NCBI GenBank assembly: GCA_002529455.1
Contig: NYMS01000062.1
Location: forward strand, 62,001-126,000
DNA length: 64,000 bases
From: Glycomyces fuscus
GTDB lineage: Bacteria > Actinomycetota > Actinomycetes > Streptosporangiales > Streptosporangiaceae
Direction: 5' to 3'
The translations under genes were made by a program, and so were the position numbers. Each line of letters opens with the position of its first letter. The first letter of the stretch is position 1. This document shows positions 44,222 to 52,802 of the stretch, piece after piece. The notes below the pieces were generated by a model. That model ran no database searches. It saw only the letters and a program-made list of their open reading frames with translations, and had not been told where the DNA came from.

Positions 44222-45001
44222 GTGACGAACGACGGTTTCCTCCTCTCCAGCGCCCCCAACTTCCGCGACCTCGGCGGCCACCGTACGGCCTCTGGCCGCA
44301 CGGTCCGCCGCGGGCTGGTGTACCGCTCCGACGCCCTGCACGCGATCTCCGCGGACGAACTGCCGGTCTACAACGGCCTGGGCATCCGCCAGCTCGTCGA
44401 CCTGCGCACCCCGCACGAGCGTGAGACCCTCCCCGACGTCGTCCCCGAGGGCGCCGAGTACGCGGCCGTGGCCGTGCAGGCCCCCGAGGCGTCCGGAGCC
44501 AACTTCTCCCTGGCCCTCGCCGACCCCGAGAAGGCCCGCCTGATGTTCGCCGACGGCGCCGCCGAGCGCTTCATGCACGGCGTCTACCGCGAACTCGTCA
44601 CCGACGCCGAGGCGCTCACCGGCTACCGCGAGCTGGTCGAGCGGGCGGCCGGGGGCCCGGCCTCTCTGGTCTTCCACTGCAGCGCGGGCAAGGACCGCAC
44701 CGGCTGGGGCGCCGCCCTGCTGCTCGGACTGCTGGGCGTGGACCGCGAGGCCGTGGTCGCCGACTACCTGGCCAGCAACGAGCGCCAGGCCAACACCGAC
44801 GAGTGGATGCGCAGGCTCGCCCGGCACAGTGCCCTGGACTGGGAGGACGTCGTGCCGATGACGCGGGTGCGCGCCGAGTACCTGGAGACCGCCTTCGCCC
44901 GGGTGGACGAGGTCCACGGCTCCTTCGACGCCTACGTCGCCGAGGGCCTCAAGCTCTCCGAGGCCACCGTCGAGCAGCTGCGCGAGCGCATGCTGGATTG
45001 A
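44222..45001 (+). CDS. Protein tyrosine/serine phosphatase family protein
   Basis: 259 residues. NFRDLGGHRTASGRTVRRGLVYRSDAL is the hallmark of the Y_phosphatase3 family, and the catalytic P-loop CSAGKDRTGW holds nucleophile Cys153 and Arg159. IRQLVDLRTPHERE precedes them. These act on phosphoproteins or phosphoinositide-like substrates; the latter use is seen in mycobacterial PtpB. A GTG at 44204 gives a six-residue longer protein but overlaps its ribosome-binding site; both starts are possible. The TGA stop lies exactly at the right-end cleavage sequence of a decayed IS200/IS605 element, so the last codons may have been altered. Confidence 0.85.
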   Translation: MTNDGFLLSSAPNFRDLGGHRTASGRTVRRGLVYRSDALHAISADELPVYNGLGIRQLVDLRTPHERETLPDVVPEGAEYAAVAVQAPEASGANFSLALADPEKARLMFADGAAERFMHGVYRELVTDAEALTGYRELVERAAGGPASLVFHCSAGKDRTGWGAALLLGLLGVDREAVVADYLASNERQANTDEWMRRLARHSALDWEDVVPMTRVRAEYLETAFARVDEVHGSFDAYVAEGLKLSEATVEQLRERMLD

Positions 45002-45006
45002 CCTCC

Positions 45007-45028
45007 CCTCCCGCCTGAAGACGGGAGG
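45007..45028 (-). repeat. Sub-terminal hairpin of IS right end
   Basis: CCTCCCG pairs with CGGGAGG around an 8-base loop. On the minus strand it is followed by GGAGGTCAA, whose TCAA matches the right-end cleavage tetranucleotide of IS200/IS605 elements. In such elements this end also encodes the 3' end of the TnpB guide RNA. Confidence 0.6.
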
Positions 45029-45068
45029 ATCCAGTGACAGCACGCGTCCGCCGCTGGTGGTCTACGCT

Positions 45069-45554
45069 TCAACGCCCGCCTGAGGGCGAGGGCTCCACGT
45101 CCTGGCACCCACCATGTCCTGGGGCCGCTTGCCGCCTGACCGCGTGCTCGACGTTGCGCGCGGCGTTGGTGTCGGCGTGCGCGGTGTGCCCGCGCCCGGG
45201 CGCCTTGCACACGAACCGGTCGCGCGACTCACGGCCGCCCTCGGCGATGGCCCGGCACCGCGAGCAGCGCCGCGAGGTGCAGGGGGCGGGCACCCGCACC
45301 AGGTGCCCGCCCCGCTCGGCGAGCTTGTGCGCCAACAACGTGACCGTGCTCCCCCACGCCTGAGCGGCGATCGCGCGGTTCGACCCGGACTTCTGCGCCG
45401 CGTTGGCGCCCGGGGCGTCCACCGTGACCCGGGCCGACCTGGTCATCTGGGTGATGTGGAGGCCCTCGACCCCCACCACGCCGAACTCCCGGGCCAGGGC
45501 GTGCGTGACCTTGTGCTGCCAGTCCAGGGCGCGGCGCGAGCCCCGGGGCGGCAC
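45069..45554 (-). pseudogene. TnpB (RNA-guided endonuclease family) C-terminal fragment
   Basis: 161 codons matching the last third of TnpB. RALDWQHKVTHALAREFGVVGVEGL includes the RuvC-II glutamate; the segment GANAAQKSGSNRAIAAQAWG, the zinc finger start CTSRRCSRC and the RuvC-III aspartate in HADTNAARN follow. The second zinc pair is broken: FVCKAPGRG where FVCxxCG is expected. The RuvC-I aspartate and the whole N-terminal recognition part are gone. It is therefore dead as a nuclease. The fragment begins three bases from the stop codon of the upstream gene. Confidence 0.82.
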
Positions 45555-45557
45555 CGC

Positions 45558-47240
45558 CTACAGCTCGTCCAGGCGGCGGCGCAGGTCGCCCTCATCCGAG
45601 GCGGAGTCCAGCACCTCGCCCAGCGCGGCCAGCACGGTGGGCCGGTCCATGCCCCGGTCCAGCATCCGGCGCGCCGCCGCCCACAGGTTCGCGGGCCTGC
45701 CGTGCCACAGCCGCCGGGCCAGGCGTTCGTGCCGGTCCAGCGCCCGCTCGCGTTCGGGGTCGTCGCCGGTCACGGGCCGGTACCACCGGTCCTGCCCGCT
45801 GGAGTGGCGGCCGCTGTGCGGCGTGGCCGCCTCGTACTCGCCGTAGTGGTCCAGCCGCAGCAGCGCCCGCCGGCCCTCGGCCGTGTCCGGGTCGAACTCC
45901 TCCGGCGCCCACGTCACCAGCTCGCTCGCCAGCAGCGGGAACGCGAACATCCGCCGCGCCAGCGACGCGAAGTCGCCGTCCGGCATCAGCCGCCGCACCG
46001 CCTCCTGGCGCAGCCCCAGCGGGCGCGCCGGATCGCGGTAGGTGCGGGTGAACTCGGCGGTGGACTCCCACACCGCGTCCAGCGTCGCGCCCACCGCCAC
46101 CTCCGGCAGCCCGTTGCGCCCGCCCGCCCAGCGCACCCACGCCGCCAGCACGTGCGGCATGGCCTCCTGCTCCTCGGGCAGCAGCACCACCCGGCCGGGC
46201 AGCCAGTGCAGCAGGAAGGACTCCACCTTGCGGGGGCTGACGCGCATCGGCCGACCGCGGTCCACGTCGCAGCCGTGCGCGATGATGTGGTCGGCGCAGC
46301 GGCTCGCCGCGTAGGAGTCGGAGAGCTCGGCCGCCTCGTCCGAGGCCAGGAAGCGCGCGGCCAGCACCGCGCGCCGGTCGCGCCGCCACACCGGGACGGG
46401 GGAGGGGTCCACCCCGTCGGGGGGCGAGGGCAGGGACCGCACCCGCGCGTTGGCCAGCGCGAAGTGCGCGGCCAGCGAACCCCCGGTCAGGTCGGAGACC
46501 TTCAGCCCCACCGGCTCCACGAGCGATCCCGAGGCCCGGTCGGCCGAGGCGCCCGCCACCACCTGCTCCGTGCGCTCCAGCGCCCGCGACAGCAGCACGC
46601 GCGCCTCGGTCAGCTCCACCTGCCCGAACCGGGCGAACTCGTCCGCCTCGGCCCGGGCCCGGCAGCCCTCCAGCAGCTGTTCGACCTTGGTGGTCACCCA
46701 GGCGTCGCGCAGCACGCCGCCGCCGTTGTGGTCCAGGACCAGGATCAGCGCGTGCTCGGGCGGCAGCGACCCCGGGTCGCCGGGGCGGGCGCTGTCGCGG
46801 CTGAACACGCACACGAAGTCCTCGGTGTCACCGAACTGGTCGGTGCTGACGTAGGCGGCCACCGGGGTGACCACGCCGAGCTGGGAGGCCCACGCGGGCA
46901 CCTGGAGGCCGCGCTCCCGGAGCGCGATCATCCCCTGCTCGGCCAGGCGCCGCTGGGTGGACGAGGTGCCCAGGGCGGTGACCGCCGCGAGCACGCCCAG
47001 CCCCGCGGGCTTGCCCGATGCGGTGGCGTGCGCGACCAGGCCCTCGCCGAGCAGCCTCTCCACGTCCACGCCGGGGACCCGCTCCCCCCACCAGGTGCCG
47101 AGCATCTCGCTGAAGGCCAGTTCGGCGTCGAGGGGGTGGCGCATGGCCAGCAGGGCTCTGGCGGCGCGCAGCATCTCGTCGAAGACGGCGCGGGGAACCG
47201 GTTCGGAACCTGGGGACGGAGGCATCGGGGAGGGCACCAC
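45558..47240 (-). CDS. Large conserved actinobacterial protein, unknown function
   Basis: 560 residues, soluble, rich in Ala, Arg, Leu and Glu. Distinctive stretches are FSEMLGTWWGERVPGVDVERL, STDQFGDTEDFVCVFSRDSARPG, LILVLDHNGGGVLRDAWVT, SYAASRCADHIIAHGCDVDRGRPMRVSPRKVESFLLHWLPGRV and VRWAGGRNGLPE. The last block resembles the C-terminal module of hypothetical proteins often seen in actinomycetes with SEC-C-like or DUF-type annotation. No catalytic or DNA-binding motif is plain. The GTG at 47240 is the furthest upstream start; an ATG at 47225 is an alternative. Its stop codon borders the IS remnant. Confidence 0.72.
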   Translation of the reverse strand: MVPSPMPPSPGSEPVPRAVFDEMLRAARALLAMRHPLDAELAFSEMLGTWWGERVPGVDVERLLGEGLVAHATASGKPAGLGVLAAVTALGTSSTQRRLAEQGMIALRERGLQVPAWASQLGVVTPVAAYVSTDQFGDTEDFVCVFSRDSARPGDPGSLPPEHALILVLDHNGGGVLRDAWVTTKVEQLLEGCRARAEADEFARFGQVELTEARVLLSRALERTEQVVAGASADRASGSLVEPVGLKVSDLTGGSLAAHFALANARVRSLPSPPDGVDPSPVPVWRRDRRAVLAARFLASDEAAELSDSYAASRCADHIIAHGCDVDRGRPMRVSPRKVESFLLHWLPGRVVLLPEEQEAMPHVLAAWVRWAGGRNGLPEVAVGATLDAVWESTAEFTRTYRDPARPLGLRQEAVRRLMPDGDFASLARRMFAFPLLASELVTWAPEEFDPDTAEGRRALLRLDHYGEYEAATPHSGRHSSGQDRWYRPVTGDDPERERALDRHERLARRLWHGRPANLWAAARRMLDRGMDRPTVLAALGEVLDSASDEGDLRRRLDEL

Positions 47241-47370
47241 CCGAGCGTATGCCAGCCCCGGGTGTGCGCTCTTCCGTCGCGGCGGTTCGCGGCGGCGCCC
47301 CGGTGGTGTCGGGTGCGACCGGGGCCCGGTCCCCGCCGGGGGGACCGTGTCCTTCGCGGTGACGGTCGGC

Positions 47371-47658
47371 TCAGCGCGGTTTCGGCAGGGCCCGGTGGCC
47401 TCCGAACAGGCCCGCGGCCGATCTGCGCGCCGACTTCCTGACCGGTTGGGAGGGCGGCACGGAGTTCACCATCGCCTCCAGGTGCTCGCGGGCGACCCGC
47501 TCGACCAGGTGCGGCGTGACCGTGATGCCCAGGTGTTCGACGCAGTTCCAGGTGTCGCTGACGCAGCGTTCGACACATCGGTGGGACAGGGCACTGAACT
47601 CGTCGTGGAGCCGTGCCGAGATCCGACTGAGATCCTGGACCGGGAAGGTCTGGAGCAT
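47371..47658 (-). CDS. Small three-helix dimerisation-domain protein
   Basis: 95 residues. It resembles the actinobacterial three-helix-bundle dimerisation domain: LSRISARLHDEFSALSHRCVERCVSDTW, then VTPHLVERVAREHLEAM. A basic Arg/Lys tail (PVRKSARRSAAGLF) could touch nucleic acid or membranes. The recognition is from overall pattern and is moderate. The ATG at 47658 has a weak ribosome-binding site. It is followed 130 bases later by the large unknown gene on the same strand. Confidence 0.6.
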   Translation of the reverse strand: MLQTFPVQDLSRISARLHDEFSALSHRCVERCVSDTWNCVEHLGITVTPHLVERVAREHLEAMVNSVPPSQPVRKSARRSAAGLFGGHRALPKPR

Positions 47659-48228
47659 TCTCGCTCACACCCCTAGCTGAAGATGGCCTGGACGGTGACC
47701 TTCACCCATTTCACTTGTTCTGGACGGAGTGTCAACCCCTCTCCCGGCACGCTGTTGATAAAACCTCCGGGAAGCATCGTTTACTCGAACACCACCATCA
47801 CCGCAGGTCAACAAGGCGAAAAGGGTGTTTCGGGCACATAACGTTCCTGTTCCCGAGTGGGGAACGCAAACCTCCCGTGAACGCCCATCGCCCGGAATTG
47901 GCGGAAAACACGCCGCCGAAACCCCTCGTCCGCTGTGACGCGACCTGCGGGTGGCCTATTATTTACCTTCCACGTCCGCGGACGGAGCCCCTCCGCGACG
48001 GCCGTTGCGGGTGGACGGCTGTGTCTTATGCTTGAGCCGTGACAGCGGCCGAGAGGAGTCATCGAGCGTGACTCCCGAGAGCCGCGGAGCCCCCCGATCA
48101 CCTTCGGCACCGCGCGACTCACGGCTTTCACGCCACGGGCGGGCGGTCGACAGGGGCCACGCGGCCCAGGCAACACCCCCAACGAAACACGGATGGGGAT
48201 AATCGACGGTTCCGGAGGTGTCGAGCAG
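47659..48228. other. Long AT-richer intergenic region
   Basis: About 570 bases without a supported gene; the open frames here have no GC-ending codon bias. The middle is clearly lower in GC than the surroundings (GATAAAACC, CCTATTATTTACC), which suggests promoters or a regulatory leader for the phosphatase gene. No clear hairpin or -35/-10 pair was identified. Confidence 0.5.
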
Positions 48229-50313
48229 TTGAGCGCCGAGACGTCCATTCCGCCGCCCCGGGTCAGCAGGGCGGAACTCCCCGAAGCGGTCAGATCCCTC
48301 CTCACCGACTCCCCCATCGGATTCGCGCTGCTCGACCCCGACGACGTCTTCGGCACGATCAACCAGCGCCTGGCCGCCGCCGTCCTGGGGCGCACCCCCG
48401 CCGAGTGCCTGGGCCGCGCCCCCGGCGACCTGCTGGAGGAGAGCGGTGACCGCGACACCGCCGCCGACCACCGGGCCAGCCTGGCCGAGGCGCGCGAGAG
48501 GGGGCAGGCCGTCCGCGGGCGCCACCGCACCCCCGCCGGAGAGCCGTGGGACCTGACCTGGTTCCCCGTCACCGAACCGGGCACGGACGAGGAGTACGTC
48601 GCCCTCATCGCCGTCCCCGGCGGTGACGCCGCCGAACCCGCCGTCGACGACGGGGCCGCCGTCCGCCGCGACGAGCAGCGGCTGCGCGCCCTGCTCCAGG
48701 CGGGCAACCAGATCGTCTGGGCCGCCGGACCCGGCGGCGAGGTCCGGGAGGACTGCCCCCAGTGGCGGGCCATCACCGGCCAGGAGCTGGAGCACTACCT
48801 GGGCCAGGGCTGGCTCGACGCCCTCCACCCCGAGGACCGTCCCCGCGTCGAGCGCGCCTGGGAGGACGCCGTCCTCGACGTCACCCCCTTCGACGCCATG
48901 TTCCGCGTGCGCACCCGTTCGGGCGGCTACGGCCACTACCGGGCCAGGGCGCACCCGGTCATGGAGGGCCCGCGGACCGCCGAGTGGGTCGGCACCCTCG
49001 TCGACATCACCACCGAGCGCGAGGCCGACGAACTCCGCCAGCGCCTCAACCAGCAGCTCAGCGAGGCGGCCATGCGCACCGCCCGCCTCCAGAAGGCCAC
49101 CTCCGACCTGGCCGAGGCGCTCACCGCCGACGAGGTCGTCAACGCCATGTCCGAGATCGGCCGCTCCGGGGTGGGGGCCGACCACACCTGCGTCGTCCTG
49201 CTGGACCGCGACCGCCTGCGGCTGCGCACCGTCGCCGCCGCGCACGCCCACCAGCTGCCCCGTTCCGCCTTCCCGGCGGACTACCCGGACATCGCCGCCA
49301 GGGCGGTCGCCGACCGGCTGCCCCGCCTGGCCGCCAACCCCGCCGAACTGCGCGCGCTGTTCGACGACGCGCCCGAGGTCGCCGAACTCGTCGGGTCCAC
49401 GCCCGAACGGGCCTGGATCGCGCTGCCGATGATGGCCGCGGGGCGCCCCATCGGCGCACTGCGCTTCGCCTTCTCCACCCCGCGCGAGGTGACCGACGAC
49501 GAGCGGGTGTTCCTGGAGGCCCTGGCGGGTCAGTGCGCGCTGGCCATCGGCCGCGCGACCCTCTACGAGCAGGAGCACAGCACCGCCGAGGAGCTCCAGC
49601 GCAGTCTGCTGCCCGAGGAACTGCCGGAGGTGCGCGGCGTGCGCCTGGCCGCCTACTACCGGTCCGGATCACAGAACGTGCAGGTCGGCGGCGACTGGTA
49701 CGACGCCTTCCCGCTGCCCGACGGCCGCGTCGCCGGGGTGCTGGGCGACGTCATGGGCAAGGGGATCCCGGCCGCGGCGGGGATGAGCCGCATCCGCAAC
49801 GCCCTGAGGGCCCTGGCCTTCTCCATGCCCGAACCCGCCGACGTCCTGGCCGGCCTGGACCGCATGTTCTCGGCGACGGAGGGTATGGACCAGGTCACCA
49901 CACTGGTCTACTTCGTGCTCGACCCGGTCACCGGACAGCTCGACCTCAGCAACGCGGGACACCTCCCGCCGCTGGTCGTGGCGGGCAGCGCGGGGCCGTC
50001 ACTGCTCGACACCGAACCCGACACGCCGCTCGGGGTCAGCTCCCCGCGGGGCCACCACAAATTCTTCGTCCAACCCGGTAACACCGTCGCCCTGTACTCC
50101 GATGGACTAGTTGAGAACCGCAAACGGTCCGTCGACTCCGGACTCGACGAGCTCGTCCACGTGGCGTCCTCGGCCCCTCCGGAGGTGGTGGGCGATCCAC
50201 AGCAGATGCTGGAGTACCTTGTTGAGAGCATGCTCGATGGGTATGAGCAGGACGATGACGTCACTCTGCTCGCCGTCCAGCTTCCGGTGATCGACTCCGT
50301 GCCGGAGCGGTAG
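48229..50313 (+). CDS. PAS-PAS-GAF-PP2C (SpoIIE-type) phosphatase
   Basis: 694 residues from a TTG at 48229, or 706 from the ATG at 48193. The TTG is preferred because GGAGGTG lies eight bases upstream, whereas the ATG has none. Domain order: a PAS domain (SPIGFALLDPDDVFGTINQRL), a second PAS (IVWAAGPGGEVRE to VGTLVDITTERE), a GAF domain (VNAMSEIGRSGVGADHTCVVLL onward) and a C-terminal PP2C of the RsbU/SpoIIE type. The phosphatase metal motifs GGDWYDAF, GDVMGKGIPAA, LDLSNAGHLPPLV and YSDGLVE are intact. Such proteins dephosphorylate anti-anti-sigma factors in stress signalling. No anti-sigma partner is adjacent. Confidence 0.9.
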   Translation: MSAETSIPPPRVSRAELPEAVRSLLTDSPIGFALLDPDDVFGTINQRLAAAVLGRTPAECLGRAPGDLLEESGDRDTAADHRASLAEARERGQAVRGRHRTPAGEPWDLTWFPVTEPGTDEEYVALIAVPGGDAAEPAVDDGAAVRRDEQRLRALLQAGNQIVWAAGPGGEVREDCPQWRAITGQELEHYLGQGWLDALHPEDRPRVERAWEDAVLDVTPFDAMFRVRTRSGGYGHYRARAHPVMEGPRTAEWVGTLVDITTEREADELRQRLNQQLSEAAMRTARLQKATSDLAEALTADEVVNAMSEIGRSGVGADHTCVVLLDRDRLRLRTVAAAHAHQLPRSAFPADYPDIAARAVADRLPRLAANPAELRALFDDAPEVAELVGSTPERAWIALPMMAAGRPIGALRFAFSTPREVTDDERVFLEALAGQCALAIGRATLYEQEHSTAEELQRSLLPEELPEVRGVRLAAYYRSGSQNVQVGGDWYDAFPLPDGRVAGVLGDVMGKGIPAAAGMSRIRNALRALAFSMPEPADVLAGLDRMFSATEGMDQVTTLVYFVLDPVTGQLDLSNAGHLPPLVVAGSAGPSLLDTEPDTPLGVSSPRGHHKFFVQPGNTVALYSDGLVENRKRSVDSGLDELVHVASSAPPEVVGDPQQMLEYLVESMLDGYEQDDDVTLLAVQLPVIDSVPER

Positions 50314-50452
50314 TGCCGGTTCGAGGCGAACTGGTGGACACCGGTCTGTGGCGGACCGGTGCGCACCGGTCCGCGCCGTGCCGGTGGACCGGCGGTAGAC
50401 CGATGACAGACCGTACGAACAAGTCCATTGCCTTGCCTACAGTGAAGAAGCC

Positions 50453-50586
50453 GTTCCGCCCCGCGATGCGGGGGTGATCCTCTGCGGGGATGACCTCCCG
50501 GAGCGCATACGCTTGAGGGGGACGACCCTGGAGAGCGCATACGCTTGAAAGACCAACGGCTTCCCCGCCCCAGTGGGGACGATCCC
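50453..50586. repeat. CRISPR-like repeat remnant upstream of rpoD
   Basis: Two hairpin-bearing segments, at 50453-50480 (CCCCGC-GAT-GCGGGG core, ending GTGATCC) and 50558-50585 (TCCCC/GGGGA arms, ending ACGATCC), look like diverged 28-base type I-E CRISPR repeats. The core GGGGRYGAYC recurs at 50471, 50486, 50518 and 50575. The spacing is irregular and only the last interval (about 30 bases) fits a spacer. No cas gene is in the window. It may instead be sigma-gene regulatory DNA. Confidence 0.35.
50501..50548 (+). repeat. 16-base direct repeat with 32-base period
   Basis: GAGCGCATACGCTTGA occurs at 50501-50516 and exactly 32 bases later at 50533-50548, each preceded by a related GGGGAYGACC block. 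A tandem duplication of a 32-base unit within the rpoD upstream region. Confidence 0.75.
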
Positions 50587-50679
50587 AGGCCGCAGGTGGG
50601 AGAGGGCGACGTGCCCGGTCCCGGCCAGGCGGACCACCGGGTCCGACAATCTCGCCACACGTCCGTTCGAGAGGTGTTT

Positions 50680-52398
50680 GTGTCATCTGCCAGTTCGACT
50701 CGCTCGAAGCAGTCCGAGTCACTGCAAGAGCCCGTCATTCAGCAGCTGATCGAGCGTGGGCGGTCCCAGGGCTTCCTTGAGCCCGAGGACGTGCGCCGTG
50801 CCTTCGAAGAGGCCGAAATCCCGATGTCGCAGGCGCAGTCCGTGCTCCGCAGCCTCGCGAAGGAGGGCGTGACCGTGCTCGTTCCCGAGTCGGCCTCCTC
50901 CCGGCGCAAGGCGCCGCGGCGCAAGGCGGCGACCACCAAGACGGCGGCCACGCGGTCCACCTCGACCAGGTCCACCAAGACCACCGCGGCGAGCAGGACC
51001 GCCAAGCCCGCGCGCGCGGCCGCGGCCCAGGAGCAGACCGAGACGGTCACCGCCGTGGTCGGCTCCGCCGAGGACGCCGAGGCGGACGCCAGGAAGGCGG
51101 AGAAGAAGCCCGCGGCCAAGAAGACCGCCAAGAAGGCGGCGCCCAAGAAGCCCGCGACCAAGGCCGCCAAGACGACCGCGGCCAAGGGCCCCGCCGCCAA
51201 GGCCACCGGGCTCAAGGCCGCCGGGACCAAGAAGACGGCCTCCAAGGAGCTCGAACTCGCGGCGGACGGCGAGTTCGACGAGGACGAGGACGGCCTGGAC
51301 GACCTCGAGCACACCGGCGCCGAGCTGGAGCTGGTCGAGGACACCCCGGACCCGGCGGACAAGGACCTCAAGCCCGCCAAGCCCGAGGCCGTGGGCGCCC
51401 CGACCAAGCCCGCCAACGAGGACGAGTCCTTCGTCCTCTACGACGACGATGACGACGCCCCCGCCGCGCAGGTCGTGGCCGCGGGCGCGACGGCGGACCC
51501 GGTCAAGGACTACCTCAAGCAGATCGGCAAGGTCCCGCTGCTCAACGCCGAGCAGGAGGTCGAGCTCGCCAAGCGGATCGAGGCGGGCCTCTTCGCCGAG
51601 GAGAAGCTGGCGGAGGAGAGCGAGATCCTCACCGTCGAGCTGCGCGACGAGCTGGAGTGGATCGCCGAGGACGGCGGCCGCGCCAAGAAGCACCTGCTGG
51701 AGGCCAACCTCCGGCTGGTGGTCTCGCTCGCCAAGCGCTACACCGGCCGCGGCATGCTCTTCCTGGACCTGATCCAGGAGGGCAACCTCGGTCTGATCCG
51801 CGCGGTGGAGAAGTTCGACTACACCAAGGGCTTCAAGTTCTCGACCTACGCCACGTGGTGGATCCGCCAGGCGATCACCCGGGCCATGGCCGACCAGGCG
51901 CGCACCATCCGCATCCCGGTGCACATGGTCGAGGTCATCAACAAGCTGGCCCGCGTCCAGCGCCAGATGCTCCAGGACCTGGGCCGCGAGCCCACCCCGG
52001 AGGAGCTGGCCAAGGAACTCGACATGACCCCCGAGAAGGTCGTCGAGGTGCAGAAGTACGGCCGCGAGCCGATCTCCCTGCACACTCCGCTGGGCGAGGA
52101 CGGCGACAGCGAGTTCGGTGACCTCATCGAGGACTCCGAGGCGATCCAGCCGGGCGAGGCGGTCAGCTTCACGCTGCTCCAGGAGCAGCTGCACTCGGTG
52201 CTGGACACGCTGTCCGAACGCGAGGCGGGCGTGGTGTCCATGCGCTTCGGTCTCACCGACGGCCAGCCGAAGACTTTAGACGAGATCGGCAAGGTCTACG
52301 GGGTCACCCGTGAGCGCATCCGGCAGATCGAGAGCAAGACGATGTCGAAGCTCCGTCACCCGTCGCGTTCGCAGGTGCTCCGCGACTACCTGGACTAG
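50680..52398 (+). CDS. rpoD: Primary RNA polymerase sigma factor (HrdB/SigA)
   Basis: 572 residues from a GTG at 50680 with GAGAGG five bases upstream. The N-terminal region (1-270) is an actinobacterial extension rich in Lys, Ala and acidic runs ([20 protein letters not shown], then DDDDDAP). Region 1.2 starts [20 protein letters not shown]. Region 2 holds the -10 recognition block [20 protein letters not shown] and region 3 [18 protein letters not shown]. Region 4 holds the helix-turn-helix that reads -35 ([20 protein letters not shown]) and ends SQVLRDYLD. It directs housekeeping transcription. Its upstream DNA carries unusual repeats, and two strong hairpins follow the gene. Adjacent parE resembles the hrdB-parE neighbourhood in Streptomyces. 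Confidence 0.97.
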   Translation: MSSASSTRSKQSESLQEPVIQQLIERGRSQGFLEPEDVRRAFEEAEIPMSQAQSVLRSLAKEGVTVLVPESASSRRKAPRRKAATTKTAATRSTSTRSTKTTAASRTAKPARAAAAQEQTETVTAVVGSAEDAEADARKAEKKPAAKKTAKKAAPKKPATKAAKTTAAKGPAAKATGLKAAGTKKTASKELELAADGEFDEDEDGLDDLEHTGAELELVEDTPDPADKDLKPAKPEAVGAPTKPANEDESFVLYDDDDDAPAAQVVAAGATADPVKDYLKQIGKVPLLNAEQEVELAKRIEAGLFAEEKLAEESEILTVELRDELEWIAEDGGRAKKHLLEANLRLVVSLAKRYTGRGMLFLDLIQEGNLGLIRAVEKFDYTKGFKFSTYATWWIRQAITRAMADQARTIRIPVHMVEVINKLARVQRQMLQDLGREPTPEELAKELDMTPEKVVEVQKYGREPISLHTPLGEDGDSEFGDLIEDSEAIQPGEAVSFTLLQEQLHSVLDTLSEREAGVVSMRFGLTDGQPKTLDEIGKVYGVTRERIRQIESKTMSKLRHPSRSQVLRDYLD

Positions 52399-52713
52399 GT
52401 TCCTCCAGGTGGTCGGACGGCCGGCGGCCCGACCGCTGGCCGGTGGCCGACGAGAACCCGGCCGGTCCCGGGCCAGCGCCCCTGCCCTGAAGGCGGGGCG
52501 CGCTGACCCGGGATCCGGTACCCCCGGGGTCCGCGCGGGTGTGGCGACGCCCGCGTGCGCCGGAGCAGCCCCCGTTGGTGCTCCGGGGCGCCCGTCGCGC
52601 TCGGGAGCGTCCTTGGTCTCCCGGGCGCCGTGTCGTGTCATCCATCCGACGGTGTCCATCGTGCCGCACGTACTGTAGGTGCGGCATAAAGTCGCGATGC
52701 CGAGTCGTTATGT
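52399..52713. other. Intergenic region after rpoD
   Basis: About 315 GC-rich bases before the terminator hairpins. Frames over it have no codon bias; nothing else was recognised. Confidence 0.5.
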
Positions 52714-52744
52714 GACGGGGAGTGGCCTTCGGCCGCTCCCCGTC
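52714..52744 (+). terminator. Terminator hairpin 1 after rpoD
   Basis: GACGGGGAG pairs with CTCCCCGTC, with an inner GGCC/GGCC stem closed by TTC. It lies 315 bases after the rpoD stop. Confidence 0.85.
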
Positions 52745-52782
52745 GTCGTGTGCCCGGCGGGAGGTTCGGGCACACGACGACG
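52741..52782. terminator. Terminator hairpin 2, facing yaaA
   Basis: CGTCGTCGTGTGCCCG pairs perfectly over 16 bases with CGGGCACACGACGACG around a 10-base loop. Its left arm overlaps the right arm of hairpin 1, so the two stems compete. It lies 20 bases after the yaaA stop. Confidence 0.88.
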
Positions 52783-52802
52783 GGCGCGGATCCGCCCGCC
52801 CC

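Larger units (their letters stand above)
45002..45557 (-). mobile_element. Decayed IS200/IS605-type element
   Basis: A remnant filling the whole gap between the phosphatase gene and the next gene. It holds the C-terminal third of a tnpB-like gene (45069-45554, minus strand) and, at its right end, the sub-terminal hairpin (45007-45028) followed by TCAA, as in this IS group. The left end, tnpA and the first two-thirds of tnpB are missing, so it cannot move on its own. Confidence 0.78.

Noticed and set aside
47715-48035. 106-codon plus-strand frame in the AT-richer gap before the PAS-GAF phosphatase
   Set aside because: Codons such as TTA, GAT and AAA show no coding bias, and the reading has no recognisable domain or ribosome-binding site.
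50545-50679. Extended N-terminus of the sigma factor
   Set aside because: The added residues lie over the repeat region and lack coding bias; GTG 50680 has a good ribosome-binding site.
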